Below are positions 15,782-24,019 of a stretch of DNA of 44,664 nucleotides, one piece after another (the first letter of the stretch is position 1; every line of letters starts with the position of its first letter). The notes under the pieces are model-generated. The model saw nothing but the letters and a program-made list of their open reading frames with translations. It was not told the DNA's origin and did no database searches. A program made the position numbers and the translations under genes. The stretch is from Lachnospiraceae bacterium (GTDB taxonomy: Bacteria > Bacillota > Clostridia > Lachnospirales > Lachnospiraceae): contig JAUNOI010000012.1 in the NCBI GenBank assembly GCA_030531165.1, positions 1-44,664 of the forward strand. Reading direction: 5' to 3'.

Positions 15782-16759
15782 TTATTCCTCTGCTGTATCT
15801 GCCGTACCCTCTTCTTCATCCGCTTCTATTGGCGGGAAGGAGAAGTATTTTTCTCCATTTTCGAATCCACCGCGGAATTCAGCCAAATCCGTTACCGTTA
15901 CAAGCTGATATCCCTGATCGATAAGTTCAGGTACTAATTTTTTTGATGCATTTAATGTACTCTGATATAAAGAATGCATTAAAATGATATCTCCATCTTG
16001 TGCTTCTCTCGCAATTTTATAAACGGAATTCGCATTCCTGCTCTTCCAGTCCATCGTATCAATCGACCATAAAATAATTGGAACACCACAATTCTCTTTT
16101 ACTACGCTGTTAACTGCACCTTCCGGAACCCGAAACATGATCGGATCTGCTGTTTCTCCAAAACTTCTTAACACTTCTTCATTCTTATGAATCTGCTCCA
16201 GCATGTTCTCTTTTGAAAGAAGGGTTAAATTCTTATGATTGTAAGTGTGATTTGCCAATTCACTATTCGAATCCGCAATTGCCTGTTCCTGTTTCTCAAG
16301 GCTTGGGATCTCTTTGATGCGGTTTCCTACTTCAAAAAATGTTGCTGCAGAATCATACTGATCAAATAATGCTGCAAAATCCGAGGAAAACTGAGACGGA
16401 CCATCATCATATGTAATCGAGATCATCGGCTTTGTTCCGTCAACGGTTCTCACAACCGCGCCATCATCATCGGTATAATAAATCTTCTTTTCATCCTGGA
16501 GAACAAAACGCCCTGTAAGAATCTCACCATCTTCTCCGTAATAATAAGACTTTCCATCTTTTTTCTCCCAACAGTTCTTCTTGACTTCTTCTGTTGTCGG
16601 ACTTTCGTTTATTCTCTCTTCCGCCGCTCTCGTGCCTTTTGCTTTTATATATGCATTGCGCGCCTGCCAGCAGCCAAATAATACAACTGCAATTGCAATA
16701 ACTCCCAGTATGATTCTTTTATGATTGTTTTTTCTTTTTTTGTAAGTTCTTTTTGCCAT
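15782..16759 (-). CDS. Membrane-anchored polysaccharide deacetylase
   Basis: A 325-residue protein with a basic N-terminus and one signal-anchor helix (about residues 14-31). A short choline-binding-like repeat region follows (SYYYGEDGEILTGRFV, about 71-86), then a NodB domain. NodB motifs are ITYDDGPS with Asp118 and Asp119, HTYNH with metal ligands His171 and His175, FRVPEG and WSIDTMDW, and a final MHS. The enzyme removes acetyl groups from cell-wall sugar polymers outside the cell. The C-terminus is acidic. It is first of a two-gene unit with the alarmone synthetase. Confidence 0.9.
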   Translation of the reverse strand: MAKRTYKKRKNNHKRIILGVIAIAVVLFGCWQARNAYIKAKGTRAAEERINESPTTEEVKKNCWEKKDGKSYYYGEDGEILTGRFVLQDEKKIYYTDDDGAVVRTVDGTKPMISITYDDGPSQFSSDFAALFDQYDSAATFFEVGNRIKEIPSLEKQEQAIADSNSELANHTYNHKNLTLLSKENMLEQIHKNEEVLRSFGETADPIMFRVPEGAVNSVVKENCGVPIILWSIDTMDWKSRNANSVYKIAREAQDGDIILMHSLYQSTLNASKKLVPELIDQGYQLVTVTDLAEFRGGFENGEKYFSFPPIEADEEEGTADTAEE

Positions 16760-16924
16760 AAATACTATAACCTCTACCTTCTCTAGTCCCTATTCGACGT
16801 TTTTCAATATCATACGGCATTATTATAGTCCATAATAATTTTTTTGTAAATAAAGTACATCTTAAAAAGGTTTACAAATTTCTTAATTATTTTTCTCTCC
16901 CTTGTGCCTTCGCGTAAACCGAAA

Positions 16925-16952
16925 AGGACAGAATGCATCCACATTCTGTCCT
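16925..16952 (-). terminator. Terminator after GpsA-like gene
   Basis: AGGACAGAATG and CATTCTGTCCT form a perfect 11-base stem with a six-base loop, followed on the minus strand by TTTTC. Confidence 0.7.
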
Positions 16953-16988
16953 CTGCCTTTTTAATCTATGAAATCTTTATAAAAATAC

Positions 16989-18032
16989 TTATTCTGTAAT
17001 CATTGTAAAGTCTTCCCAAGGAATATTTACTTCTGCACCTTCATTAATAATCGCATCTACATGCATTAATAATGGGTAATCGCTTAAAGAAACAACGCCT
17101 CTTTCTGCAAGTTTACGAACAGCTCTTGCAGTTCTTGTTGCAATAACGATCGATTCTAATGTCACGCCTGCTAATTCCTCCATTGCTTCCTGGAATGTTA
17201 ATCCACGTCCTAATAATGTTCCGATCTTACGTGTTCTTCCGCCAAATACTGTCACGTACAAATCTCCGGCTCCATGAACGATATTTTCCGGTTTTCCTCC
17301 GATCAACTCTAACAGACGAGTCATTTCCTTTACGCCCTGTCCAAATAATGCTGCCTGAGAATTATAATGCACTGCTCCGATCTTTCCATCTCTCTTTTCA
17401 GCAAGTCCAACTGACAGTGATACTCCCAATGCATAAGCATTTTTCATAGCAACTGCACATTCTACTCCGACTACATCTGTAGAAAGACTAATATGATAAT
17501 AATCTGTTGCTAATAAAGATTTGATATATTTTAATGTGTCCATATCTTTACCGCAGAAAGCAACATGGCTGTCGTCATGATCTGCTAATTCATAACTCGT
17601 ACATGGACCACCGATCGCATTGAAATTAATGTTCTTTCCTTCCGGCTGTCTTTCTGCAAAGATCGTTGGATAAGGAACTAATGTTCCATCTTCCAAATCT
17701 ACCATACCTTTTGTTACCGTTAATAATGGTACTTCTTCCGGAATAATTGGAAGTACTTCATCACAGAACCAGTCTAAACCAAAGCTGCTGACTCCGCCTA
17801 AGATCAAGTCTGCTCCAACTAAAGCTTCCTGAACTTCTTCATACTGATAATACTTGATACCATCGTGAAGTGTTCTTTTTAATGTAATATGAAAATTATC
17901 TTTTCTTAATCCATCAATAATGTCACGATCTAATGGTGATCCAACCAGTCTTACTTCATGTCCGTTTTCGAATGCCGGGAAAGTGATTGCAGAGTTCATC
18001 TGACCTGCACAGATAAATGTAATAACGCTCAT
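16989..18032 (-). CDS. GpsA-like glycerol-3-phosphate dehydrogenase
   Basis: A 347-residue protein starting at MSVITFICAGQ, set by CAGGAGGAAC upstream. The C-terminal domain has family marks: conserved Lys in AVAMKNAYALG and GAGDLYVTVFGGRTRKIGTLLGRG. The N-terminal nucleotide site reads ICAGQMNSA, departing from the usual GxGxWGTA, so it is a divergent paralogue and may use another polyol or sugar phosphate. The gene is divergent from a LacI-family regulator, with palindromic sites between them and a consensus promoter of its own. That pairing suggests inducible sugar-related control rather than the housekeeping lipid role of GpsA. Confidence 0.82.
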   Translation of the reverse strand: MSVITFICAGQMNSAITFPAFENGHEVRLVGSPLDRDIIDGLRKDNFHITLKRTLHDGIKYYQYEEVQEALVGADLILGGVSSFGLDWFCDEVLPIIPEEVPLLTVTKGMVDLEDGTLVPYPTIFAERQPEGKNINFNAIGGPCTSYELADHDDSHVAFCGKDMDTLKYIKSLLATDYYHISLSTDVVGVECAVAMKNAYALGVSLSVGLAEKRDGKIGAVHYNSQAALFGQGVKEMTRLLELIGGKPENIVHGAGDLYVTVFGGRTRKIGTLLGRGLTFQEAMEELAGVTLESIVIATRTARAVRKLAERGVVSLSDYPLLMHVDAIINEGAEVNIPWEDFTMITE

Positions 18033-18083
18033 ATTTGTTCCTCCTGATAAAATAGCCTCTTGCTTTACTTGTTTACTGATTAT

Positions 18084-18112
18084 ATATAACCACATAATTT
18101 CTCATATGTCAA
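18084..18112 (-). promoter_or_regulatory. Promoter of the GpsA-like gene
   Basis: Minus strand: TTGACA (18107-18112), 17 bases, TTATAT (18084-18089). Confidence 0.65.
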
Positions 18113-18119
18113 ACATCAC

Positions 18120-18141
18120 AAATGGCTATTTTAAGCCATTT
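18120..18141. promoter_or_regulatory. Palindrome beside gpsA-like promoter
   Basis: AAATGGCT, six bases, AGCCATTT, directly upstream of the -35 box of the dehydrogenase promoter. It is unlike the ATTAATCA sites, so another regulator may use it. Confidence 0.4.
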
Positions 18142-18155
18142 TTTAAGCATTTACT

Positions 18156-18177
18156 ATTAATCATTTTTTTGATTAAT
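18156..18177. promoter_or_regulatory. ATTAATCA-N6-TGATTAAT site
   Basis: A perfect 8-base inverted repeat that shares its half-site with 18261-18287, so probably a second binding site for the adjacent LacI-family protein. Confidence 0.5.
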
Positions 18178-18228
18178 TTCACATTCCTCTCCCAATCTGA
18201 AAAAAACGTTTTCTTAAAAATGAATTCC

Positions 18229-18257
18229 TTGAATAAATGCCGTTTTAACGTTATACT
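18229..18257 (+). promoter_or_regulatory. Promoter of the LacI-family gene
   Basis: TTGAAT (18229-18234), 17 bases, TATACT (18252-18257). The expected start, about 18264, falls inside the palindrome at 18261-18287. Confidence 0.65.
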
Positions 18258-18260
18258 ATA

Positions 18261-18287
18261 ATTAATCAAATGTTATCTTTGATTAAT
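18261..18287. promoter_or_regulatory. LacI-type operator over the transcription start
   Basis: ATTAATCAAA, seven bases, TTTGATTAAT: a perfect 10-base inverted repeat. A further ATTAATCAAA lies just downstream (about 18295-18304). The position fits autorepression. Confidence 0.6.
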
Positions 18288-18385
18288 CATCACAATTAAT
18301 CAAAATAAATCAAAATAATTTTCTTAACCGAAGAGGAAATATACTTTATATTTTCTCTGAATTTTGCAAATAAAAGGAGTTCTTC

Positions 18386-19480
18386 ATGGGAAAGCGAAAT
18401 AAAGTAACAACAAGGGATATTGCAGAATATGTGAATTTATCTCAATCCACAGTTTCCATGATTCTGAGCAAACGTGCCAATGTTTCATTTTCAAGGGAAA
18501 CCATAAGCCGGGTAGAAGAAGCCGCAAAAGAACTCGGATATAAAAAACCGGAAGCCGGCGTAAAGAAAAAGGAAAAAAATCTGGCAAAAAGTATTATTGT
18601 TATCTGCCCGACTTTTTCAAACGGATATTATACAATGGTGAATCAGTCCATTAATGAACAGGCACAAAAATACGGCTACACCGTATTCACGGTATCTACA
18701 CTCCGTGATGCAGATCAGGAAGCCTCTTACCTGAAATTACTGCTCGGATTTGAACTCGCCGGAATCATCGCTCTTTATCCTCCTGATAAAATGGCAGCGT
18801 CTAACACGCTTTCTAAGCAGGTTCCGTTTGTCCTGATCGGAGATAAACCAAAAAACTGCCGCTTCGACTCGGTCGAACTCGACAGCAAAAAAACTGGCTA
18901 TATGATCGGCGAACATTTGATCGAACTTGGCCACAGACACATTACCTTTGTTTCTTTTCCGATCAAAGCAAAAGAGATCAACCGCATTTATCGTCTGGAA
19001 GGACTACGGGAGAGTTTTGAAAATTACGGTATCGATCCGGCTCAAATTATCATTCAAACCCCTTCTTCCTCAGACTATCGGAAATATAATCCGGATAATC
19101 CGGAATATGAAAATGGATATCTGCAAACAAAAAAGGCTCTGCAGGAACATACATTATCTACCGCATTTATTGGCAACAATGATATCACCGCTTATGGAAT
19201 TATGGCTGCAATTGCTGACTGCGGTTACAAAATTCCAAAAGATTTCTCCGTTTGTGGATTTGATAACTTCTCACTTTCAGGCATGCCGCAGATCTCACTG
19301 ACAACGGCAGAACACGCAGCAAGACAAAAAGGCAAAGAAGCAGTCGATATGATCTATCGAAAAAATCAACAGAAAAAAGATACTTCCAACCACTCCTATA
19401 TTATGAGAATGGAATACGAACCGGAGTTGATCGTCAGAAAATCGACAGGAAAATGCCCGATCCGGGATGACAGGAAATAA
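18386..19480 (+). CDS. LacI-family transcriptional regulator
   Basis: A 364-residue regulator. The N-terminal LacI helix-turn-helix reads TTRDIAEYVNLSQSTVSMILSK with the hinge region ending EAAKELGYKK. The rest is a periplasmic-binding-protein-like effector domain (IIVICPTFSNGYYTMVNQSINEQ, FVLIGDKP, GYMIGEHLIELGHRHITFV, FIGNNDITAYGIM, FSVCGFDNFSLS). The start has AAAGGAG. It likely represses itself and the divergent GpsA-like gene; the effector is probably a sugar or derivative but cannot be named. It ends at a bidirectional terminator shared with citrate synthase. Confidence 0.92.
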   Translation: MGKRNKVTTRDIAEYVNLSQSTVSMILSKRANVSFSRETISRVEEAAKELGYKKPEAGVKKKEKNLAKSIIVICPTFSNGYYTMVNQSINEQAQKYGYTVFTVSTLRDADQEASYLKLLLGFELAGIIALYPPDKMAASNTLSKQVPFVLIGDKPKNCRFDSVELDSKKTGYMIGEHLIELGHRHITFVSFPIKAKEINRIYRLEGLRESFENYGIDPAQIIIQTPSSSDYRKYNPDNPEYENGYLQTKKALQEHTLSTAFIGNNDITAYGIMAAIADCGYKIPKDFSVCGFDNFSLSGMPQISLTTAEHAARQKGKEAVDMIYRKNQQKKDTSNHSYIMRMEYEPELIVRKSTGKCPIRDDRK

Positions 19481-19498
19481 AGCGGAAAAATCCGCTTT
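19479..19498. terminator. Bidirectional terminator
   Basis: AAAGCGGA, AAAA, TCCGCTTT: an 8-base stem with A and T flanks, between the convergent regulator and citrate synthase genes. Confidence 0.8.
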
Positions 19499-19500
19499 CC

Positions 19501-20859
19501 TTACCTGTCATAAAAATCCGACTTTTCTTCCATTACGCTCAAATACGCCGGTCGGATAATCTTACTCATCCCAACCATCTCTTCAATTCGGTGTGCACTC
19601 CATCCGACGATACGTGCCATTGCAAACATCGGTGTATACAATTCTCTCGGAATACCAAGCATTTCGTACACAAATCCGCTGTAAAAGTCAACATTCGGGC
19701 TGACTCCTTTATAGATCGGTCTCTTTTCCCGAATTAGTTTCGGTGCCAATTCTTCGACAGCGTTGTATAGAAATATCTGATCATTCATACCTTTTTCTAA
19801 TGCAAGCCGCTCCACGAAACTTTTAAAGATGACCTCTCTTGGATCAGAAAGAGAATAAACCGCATGTCCCATTCCATAGATCAACCCTTTTCCATCAAAT
19901 GCTTTCCCATCCAGAATCTTTTCCAAATATGCAGCGATCTCATCTTTATCATGGATATCCTTTACATTCTCACAAATATCATCCATCATATCCATAACCT
20001 TCAAATTCGCGCCGCCGTGCTTCGGGCCTTTTAAAGAAGACATTGCCGCTGCGATTGCGGCATAAGTATCGGCACCGGAAGAGGTTACCACTCGTGTGGT
20101 AAATGTAGAATTATTACCGCCGCCATGCTCCATATGTAACATCAGTGCAATATCCAATACCTTCGCCTCCAGCCTTGTATACTGCTTATCTGGACGCAGC
20201 ATCATTAAGATATTCTCCGCTGTCGATAACATCGGATCCGGATCATGAATAAACATGCTTTTATCATTTATATAATAATCATATGCAATATATCCATATA
20301 CAGCAAGCATCGGAAATACGCTGATCAGCTCCATACATTGTCTGAGACTGTTTTCCACAGATGGATCCAGTGCATGATTATCATAATTCGATAATGTTAA
20401 GATACTTCTTGTCATAGAATTCATAATATCCTGGCTCGGACGTTTCATAATGACATCCCTTGTAAAATGTGGCGGCAGTTCCCTACATACAGATAAAACA
20501 GCACAAAACCTTCTTAAATCCTCATCTGTCGGCTTCTCTCCAAATAATAGCAAATACGCTGTCCGCTCGAAGCAAAATCCCTTTTTATGCGTTTCTGCCA
20601 CCAACTCTTCAATTGGGTATCCACGATACCAGAGATGTCCCTCATCCGGTACCTTCTTCCCATTCTCTATCTTAAACGCGCTAATCCTCGATATATTGGT
20701 CAAACCTGCAACGACGCCCTTCCCTGATATATCTCTTAAACCTCTTTTTACCCCATATTCCGTATATAAATTATCGTTTATCTCATTGTTTTTTCTGCAG
20801 ATTTCTTCCTGCTCTCTCGCATAAATCTGAACTCTTTCCATTACGTCTTCATAATTCAT
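19501..20859 (-). CDS. gltA: Citrate synthase
   Basis: A 452-residue citrate synthase; the start at MNYEDVMERV is fixed by GGAGGT upstream. Active-site motifs are MLHMEHGGGNNSTF, GPKHGGAN, GMGHAVYSLSDPR and PNVDFYSG, with the C-terminal RIVGWSAHRIEEM. It joins acetyl-CoA and oxaloacetate. The N-terminal extension before the WYRGYPIEEL block is longer than in the small type II Firmicute enzymes. It stands alone, without aconitase or isocitrate dehydrogenase nearby; in such anaerobes it would supply the oxidative branch to 2-oxoglutarate and glutamate. Confidence 0.94.
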   Translation of the reverse strand: MNYEDVMERVQIYAREQEEICRKNNEINDNLYTEYGVKRGLRDISGKGVVAGLTNISRISAFKIENGKKVPDEGHLWYRGYPIEELVAETHKKGFCFERTAYLLLFGEKPTDEDLRRFCAVLSVCRELPPHFTRDVIMKRPSQDIMNSMTRSILTLSNYDNHALDPSVENSLRQCMELISVFPMLAVYGYIAYDYYINDKSMFIHDPDPMLSTAENILMMLRPDKQYTRLEAKVLDIALMLHMEHGGGNNSTFTTRVVTSSGADTYAAIAAAMSSLKGPKHGGANLKVMDMMDDICENVKDIHDKDEIAAYLEKILDGKAFDGKGLIYGMGHAVYSLSDPREVIFKSFVERLALEKGMNDQIFLYNAVEELAPKLIREKRPIYKGVSPNVDFYSGFVYEMLGIPRELYTPMFAMARIVGWSAHRIEEMVGMSKIIRPAYLSVMEEKSDFYDR

Positions 20860-21045
20860 TGGTATCCACCTCCAATTTCTACTAAAAACTACTATTTCTA
20901 TCAAAAAAATTAATTTTGGATATTCTATCACAAATTCAAAGAAAAGTATTGCCTTTTTATATTTTTTTAATAAAATAGCGGAAAAGTTAATTTATAAACG
21001 GAATATTAACAACTACCGACATTCCCTCTTTTTATTACAAAAAAA

Positions 21046-21062
21046 GACGGTCAAAACCGCCT
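21046..21062 (-). terminator. Terminator after Cof-type HAD gene
   Basis: Minus strand AGGCGGT, TTTG, ACCGTCT with a G-T pair, followed by seven T. Confidence 0.75.
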
Positions 21063-21066
21063 TTTT

Positions 21067-21882
21067 CTATATTAACCCAAAATATTCTAATGCCTGATAT
21101 ACCCCATGATCTTCAATATTAGCGGTCACATACGTAACCTTATCCTTTAATTCCGGCGAGCCATTTCCCATCAAAATCGATTCACCCGTATGTTCCAGCA
21201 TCGCAATATCATTTGGTGAATCGCCGATCGAAATCGTATCCACAATATCCATATCCAGATAATTTAGCAAATAATCAATACCCGTCGCCTTTGAATATCC
21301 CTTTGGAATGACTTCCCAAAAGTCAATATCACGTTCAATGATCGAAAAATGGTCCTCCAAAAATGAACGAAACTTCAATGGCGGATTTTCACGATCAAAC
21401 CACATCGAAAATTTATCCACACAAAAATTAATATCTCCATTATAAGCATAATATTGCACATCTACATTCTGCTTTTTAAAATAACGCTCGGATGAAAACA
21501 GATCTTTAAACGATGCTTCCGGCGGGAAAATCAGTCCCTTCCGCCCTTCAAAGAAGATATCAATATTTTCTTTTTCGTTCCATTTTATCAGCTCGCGTAC
21601 CAGCTCTTTCTCAATCTCTGCATGCAGGATTTCTTTGCCATGATAAGTAATATAGGTCCCACATCCACAGACATAGCCATCAAACGGATATTGTATAATA
21701 CTGCTTCCCACTGTTCCAATCGGTCTGCCCGTATTGATAAAGCATAAGTGTCCATTTGCCTGCGCTTTTTCCAAAGCTTTTACTGCTGACCCCATCATAT
21801 CCGTACTTGTCTCTGCAATCAACGTGCCATCAATATCAAAAAAAATTAATTTTTTACTCATCTGTCTCCCATGACCGCCCAT
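21067..21882 (-). CDS. Cof-type HAD phosphatase
   Basis: A 271-residue HAD hydrolase of subfamily IIB. Motif I is FFDIDGTLI, motif II INTGRP, motif III Lys in KGYSKATGI, and motif IV SIGDSPNDIAML, with a Cof-type cap containing GYVCGCGTYI. Such enzymes dephosphorylate sugar phosphates or flavin phosphates with loose specificity. The ATG at the start overlaps the stop of the upstream gene (TAATG) with GGAG six bases ahead; a second ATG seven codons in (21861) is possible. Last gene of a three-gene unit. Confidence 0.88.
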   Translation of the reverse strand: MGGHGRQMSKKLIFFDIDGTLIAETSTDMMGSAVKALEKAQANGHLCFINTGRPIGTVGSSIIQYPFDGYVCGCGTYITYHGKEILHAEIEKELVRELIKWNEKENIDIFFEGRKGLIFPPEASFKDLFSSERYFKKQNVDVQYYAYNGDINFCVDKFSMWFDRENPPLKFRSFLEDHFSIIERDIDFWEVIPKGYSKATGIDYLLNYLDMDIVDTISIGDSPNDIAMLEHTGESILMGNGSPELKDKVTYVTANIEDHGVYQALEYFGLI

Positions 21883-22238
21883 TACTTTCTCCGCTTATTA
21901 TTTGAATAAGTGTACTTCATGGGTGTTTTTTTCTTTTTTAAAAACTTTTTTGTCGCAACCAAATATAACAAAAGCGTCAATACAACTGCTGCATCTCCCG
22001 CATACATCAGATAGATTGATACCTTCGGTGACAGAACCATTGCTTGACCAACAAAGATTAGTGTTAAAGATACTGCAAATAACCAAGTCAGCAATCCCAT
22101 CGGTTTTGAAAATGCCCTTATGGACTCTTCTGTGTATTTGTCCCCCGCAACATATGCTTTTCCTTTTGCAATCTGTGAATATCCTGCCACCACAAGAAAT
22201 ACTACGATTGCTATATCAACTACTATTTTTAATCTCAT
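21882..22238 (-). CDS. Small unknown membrane protein
   Basis: A 118-residue protein with three hydrophobic segments (about residues 5-22, 48-68 and 76-95) and a very basic tail. I do not recognise a family motif. The start has AGGAGG. It is 27 bases after the COG2426 protein gene and overlaps the HAD start by one base, so the three are cotranscribed. Confidence 0.7.
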   Translation of the reverse strand: MRLKIVVDIAIVVFLVVAGYSQIAKGKAYVAGDKYTEESIRAFSKPMGLLTWLFAVSLTLIFVGQAMVLSPKVSIYLMYAGDAAVVLTLLLYLVATKKFLKKKKTPMKYTYSNNKRRK

Positions 22239-22265
22239 ACCTTTTATCCTCCTGTAATATCCTGC

Positions 22266-22766
22266 TTATCCAATCATAGTTCCTAATACACCATAAGAAA
22301 CAATATCCATAATCACCGTTGCCATTAATACACCAAGAAGTATCGCTAACGATGCCTTTTTAATATCAAATTCCAGTAAAGACGCAATCAACGAACCGGT
22401 CCACGCCCCTGTTCCCGGAAGTGGAACACCGACAAACAACAAAAGAAAGATGAACTCTCCTTTTTCTACACCCGACGACTTTTTCTCTGCACGGGCTTCT
22501 AACTTATATACCAATCCACTTAAGATATTATGCTTTTTCATAAATTCAAATATTTTTTTAATAAACAGCAGTATAAACGGGATTGGAATGATATTGCCGA
22601 TGATACATATGATATTCGCCTTGATCAAAGGAATCTTCAACAAGGTTGCGACTACTACCCCTCCACGCAGTTCAATCAGCGGCAGCATGGAAACAAAAAA
22701 TACAAAAAGCTCTTTCGGAAGAAAATGTCCCAAAGAACTTTGATACCATAATACTAAACTTTCCAT
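22266..22766 (-). CDS. COG2426/Sm_multidrug_ex family membrane protein
   Basis: A 166-residue protein with about four helices. Family marks are SMLPLIELRGGVVVA near the start, IGNIIPIPFILLFI and VGVPLPGTGAWTGSLIASLL. It is often labelled small multidrug export protein, but direct evidence for drug export is thin. The start has GGAG upstream. It heads the small unit with the 118-residue protein and the HAD phosphatase. Confidence 0.85.
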   Translation of the reverse strand: MESLVLWYQSSLGHFLPKELFVFFVSMLPLIELRGGVVVATLLKIPLIKANIICIIGNIIPIPFILLFIKKIFEFMKKHNILSGLVYKLEARAEKKSSGVEKGEFIFLLLFVGVPLPGTGAWTGSLIASLLEFDIKKASLAILLGVLMATVIMDIVSYGVLGTMIG

Positions 22767-22883
22767 AATCGAATCTCCATTTTAAAATTTTAGTCATTAT
22801 AATTTTACAATATGGTATTATAACATAATTTATTCTTTTGTCATACACTTCTTTTTTTCTTAAATGAAAGAGTAAACCAAAAA

Positions 22884-22916
22884 GAGCCATTGTACTGATA
22901 TTTAGTGCAACAGCTC
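22884..22916 (-). terminator. Terminator after NlpC/P60 gene
   Basis: Minus strand GAGCTGTTGCAC and GTACAATGGCTC form an imperfect stem followed by TTTTT. Confidence 0.6.
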
Positions 22917-22933
22917 CTGATTTCTTAATTTTA

Positions 22934-23836
22934 TTACTTTACAATTCTTCTGACACAGTTCACCGAACGATAATCAGCTCTCGAAATATGTATCCCCGTC
23001 GATGTACTTCCGGCATGTACCACCTGATTATTACCAATATAGATTCCAACATGTCCGCTTCCATTCTGAACGTTATAACAGATCAAATCTCCAGCCTTTT
23101 TGTTAGACCAACTTACTGCTTTTCCATAAGATCTTTGCGATACAGAGCTATGTGGCAAAGAGTATCCAAAATGAGCAAATACCGCCATCGTAAAACCAGA
23201 ACAATCTGCTCCCTTTGTTAAACTGGAACCACCCCATTTGTATGGATTTCCTACAAACTTCAGCGCATAATTGGCAACCGCACTCCCCGTTACGGATGAA
23301 GTAGATATCGATCCCGACGATGGTTTGCTACTGGATAAATAACTGCTATATACATAGCGGTAAACACCATTATACTTTACTTTCGTCCAGCTCCCACTTG
23401 TTCCATAACAGGTTACCTTTGTTCCTCTCGCATAACTTCCAACTTTGGTACCACTCGTTGATGCTTTCGCACGAATCGCCAGTGAACTTGCCGTTACATA
23501 TCTTGTATAAGCACTGCTCGAACTGCTTGAGCTTCCGGATGTGGATGGCTTTTTGCTGGACAGATAACTTGTAGATACATAACAGTAAGAACCGTTATAC
23601 TTTATCTTCGTCCAACTTCCACTTGTACCATAACAGATTACTTTTGCGCCTCTTCTATAACCACCTATAACACTCCCACTCATGGATGCTTTCTTGCGAA
23701 TATTCAGCGAGCTTGCTGTTACATATCTCGTATAAGATGCATATGCATCATGATAAGAAAAGCAAAAAAACATTCCAAATGTAAGAACCGCAATCGTCAA
23801 TAAGCTGAGAATCCTACCAAATAATTTTTTTCTCAT
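22934..23836 (-). CDS. Secreted SH3-SH3-NlpC/P60 peptidoglycan hydrolase
   Basis: A 300-residue secreted protein. A signal peptide covers about residues 1-33 (cut near AYA). Two bacterial SH3 repeats follow (about 35-95 and 108-170), each with YTRYVTASSL and GTSGSWTK, joined by a Ser-rich linker. The NlpC/P60 domain (about 185-300) has the catalytic Cys in GADCSGFTMAVF, His in SGHVGIYIG and a third polar residue at VVHAGS. It cuts stem peptides of peptidoglycan and is likely used in cell separation or wall turnover. The start has AAAGGAG. A shortened, broken copy of the same gene lies at 33243-33427. Confidence 0.93.
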   Translation of the reverse strand: MRKKLFGRILSLLTIAVLTFGMFFCFSYHDAYASYTRYVTASSLNIRKKASMSGSVIGGYRRGAKVICYGTSGSWTKIKYNGSYCYVSTSYLSSKKPSTSGSSSSSSSAYTRYVTASSLAIRAKASTSGTKVGSYARGTKVTCYGTSGSWTKVKYNGVYRYVYSSYLSSSKPSSGSISTSSVTGSAVANYALKFVGNPYKWGGSSLTKGADCSGFTMAVFAHFGYSLPHSSVSQRSYGKAVSWSNKKAGDLICYNVQNGSGHVGIYIGNNQVVHAGSTSTGIHISRADYRSVNCVRRIVK

Positions 23837-23962
23837 ATAATCTCCTTTCTTTGGTTTTCATCTTACTTTAATATCATACATCAAATTTATCAATTTGTAA
23901 ATAATTTTGTAATAACTATTAAGAATTCATTAACTCATGGAAATTTCCTATGAATTAAAAAA

Positions 23963-23995
23963 GCCGCACAGATAACTATAACGCATTTGTGCGGC
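23963..23995 (-). terminator. Terminator after OFA transporter gene
   Basis: GCCGCACA (23963-23970) pairs with TGTGCGGC (23988-23995), followed on the minus strand by six T. Confidence 0.85.
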
Positions 23996-24019
23996 AAAAG
24001 AAAGTAGAAATTTTTTCCA

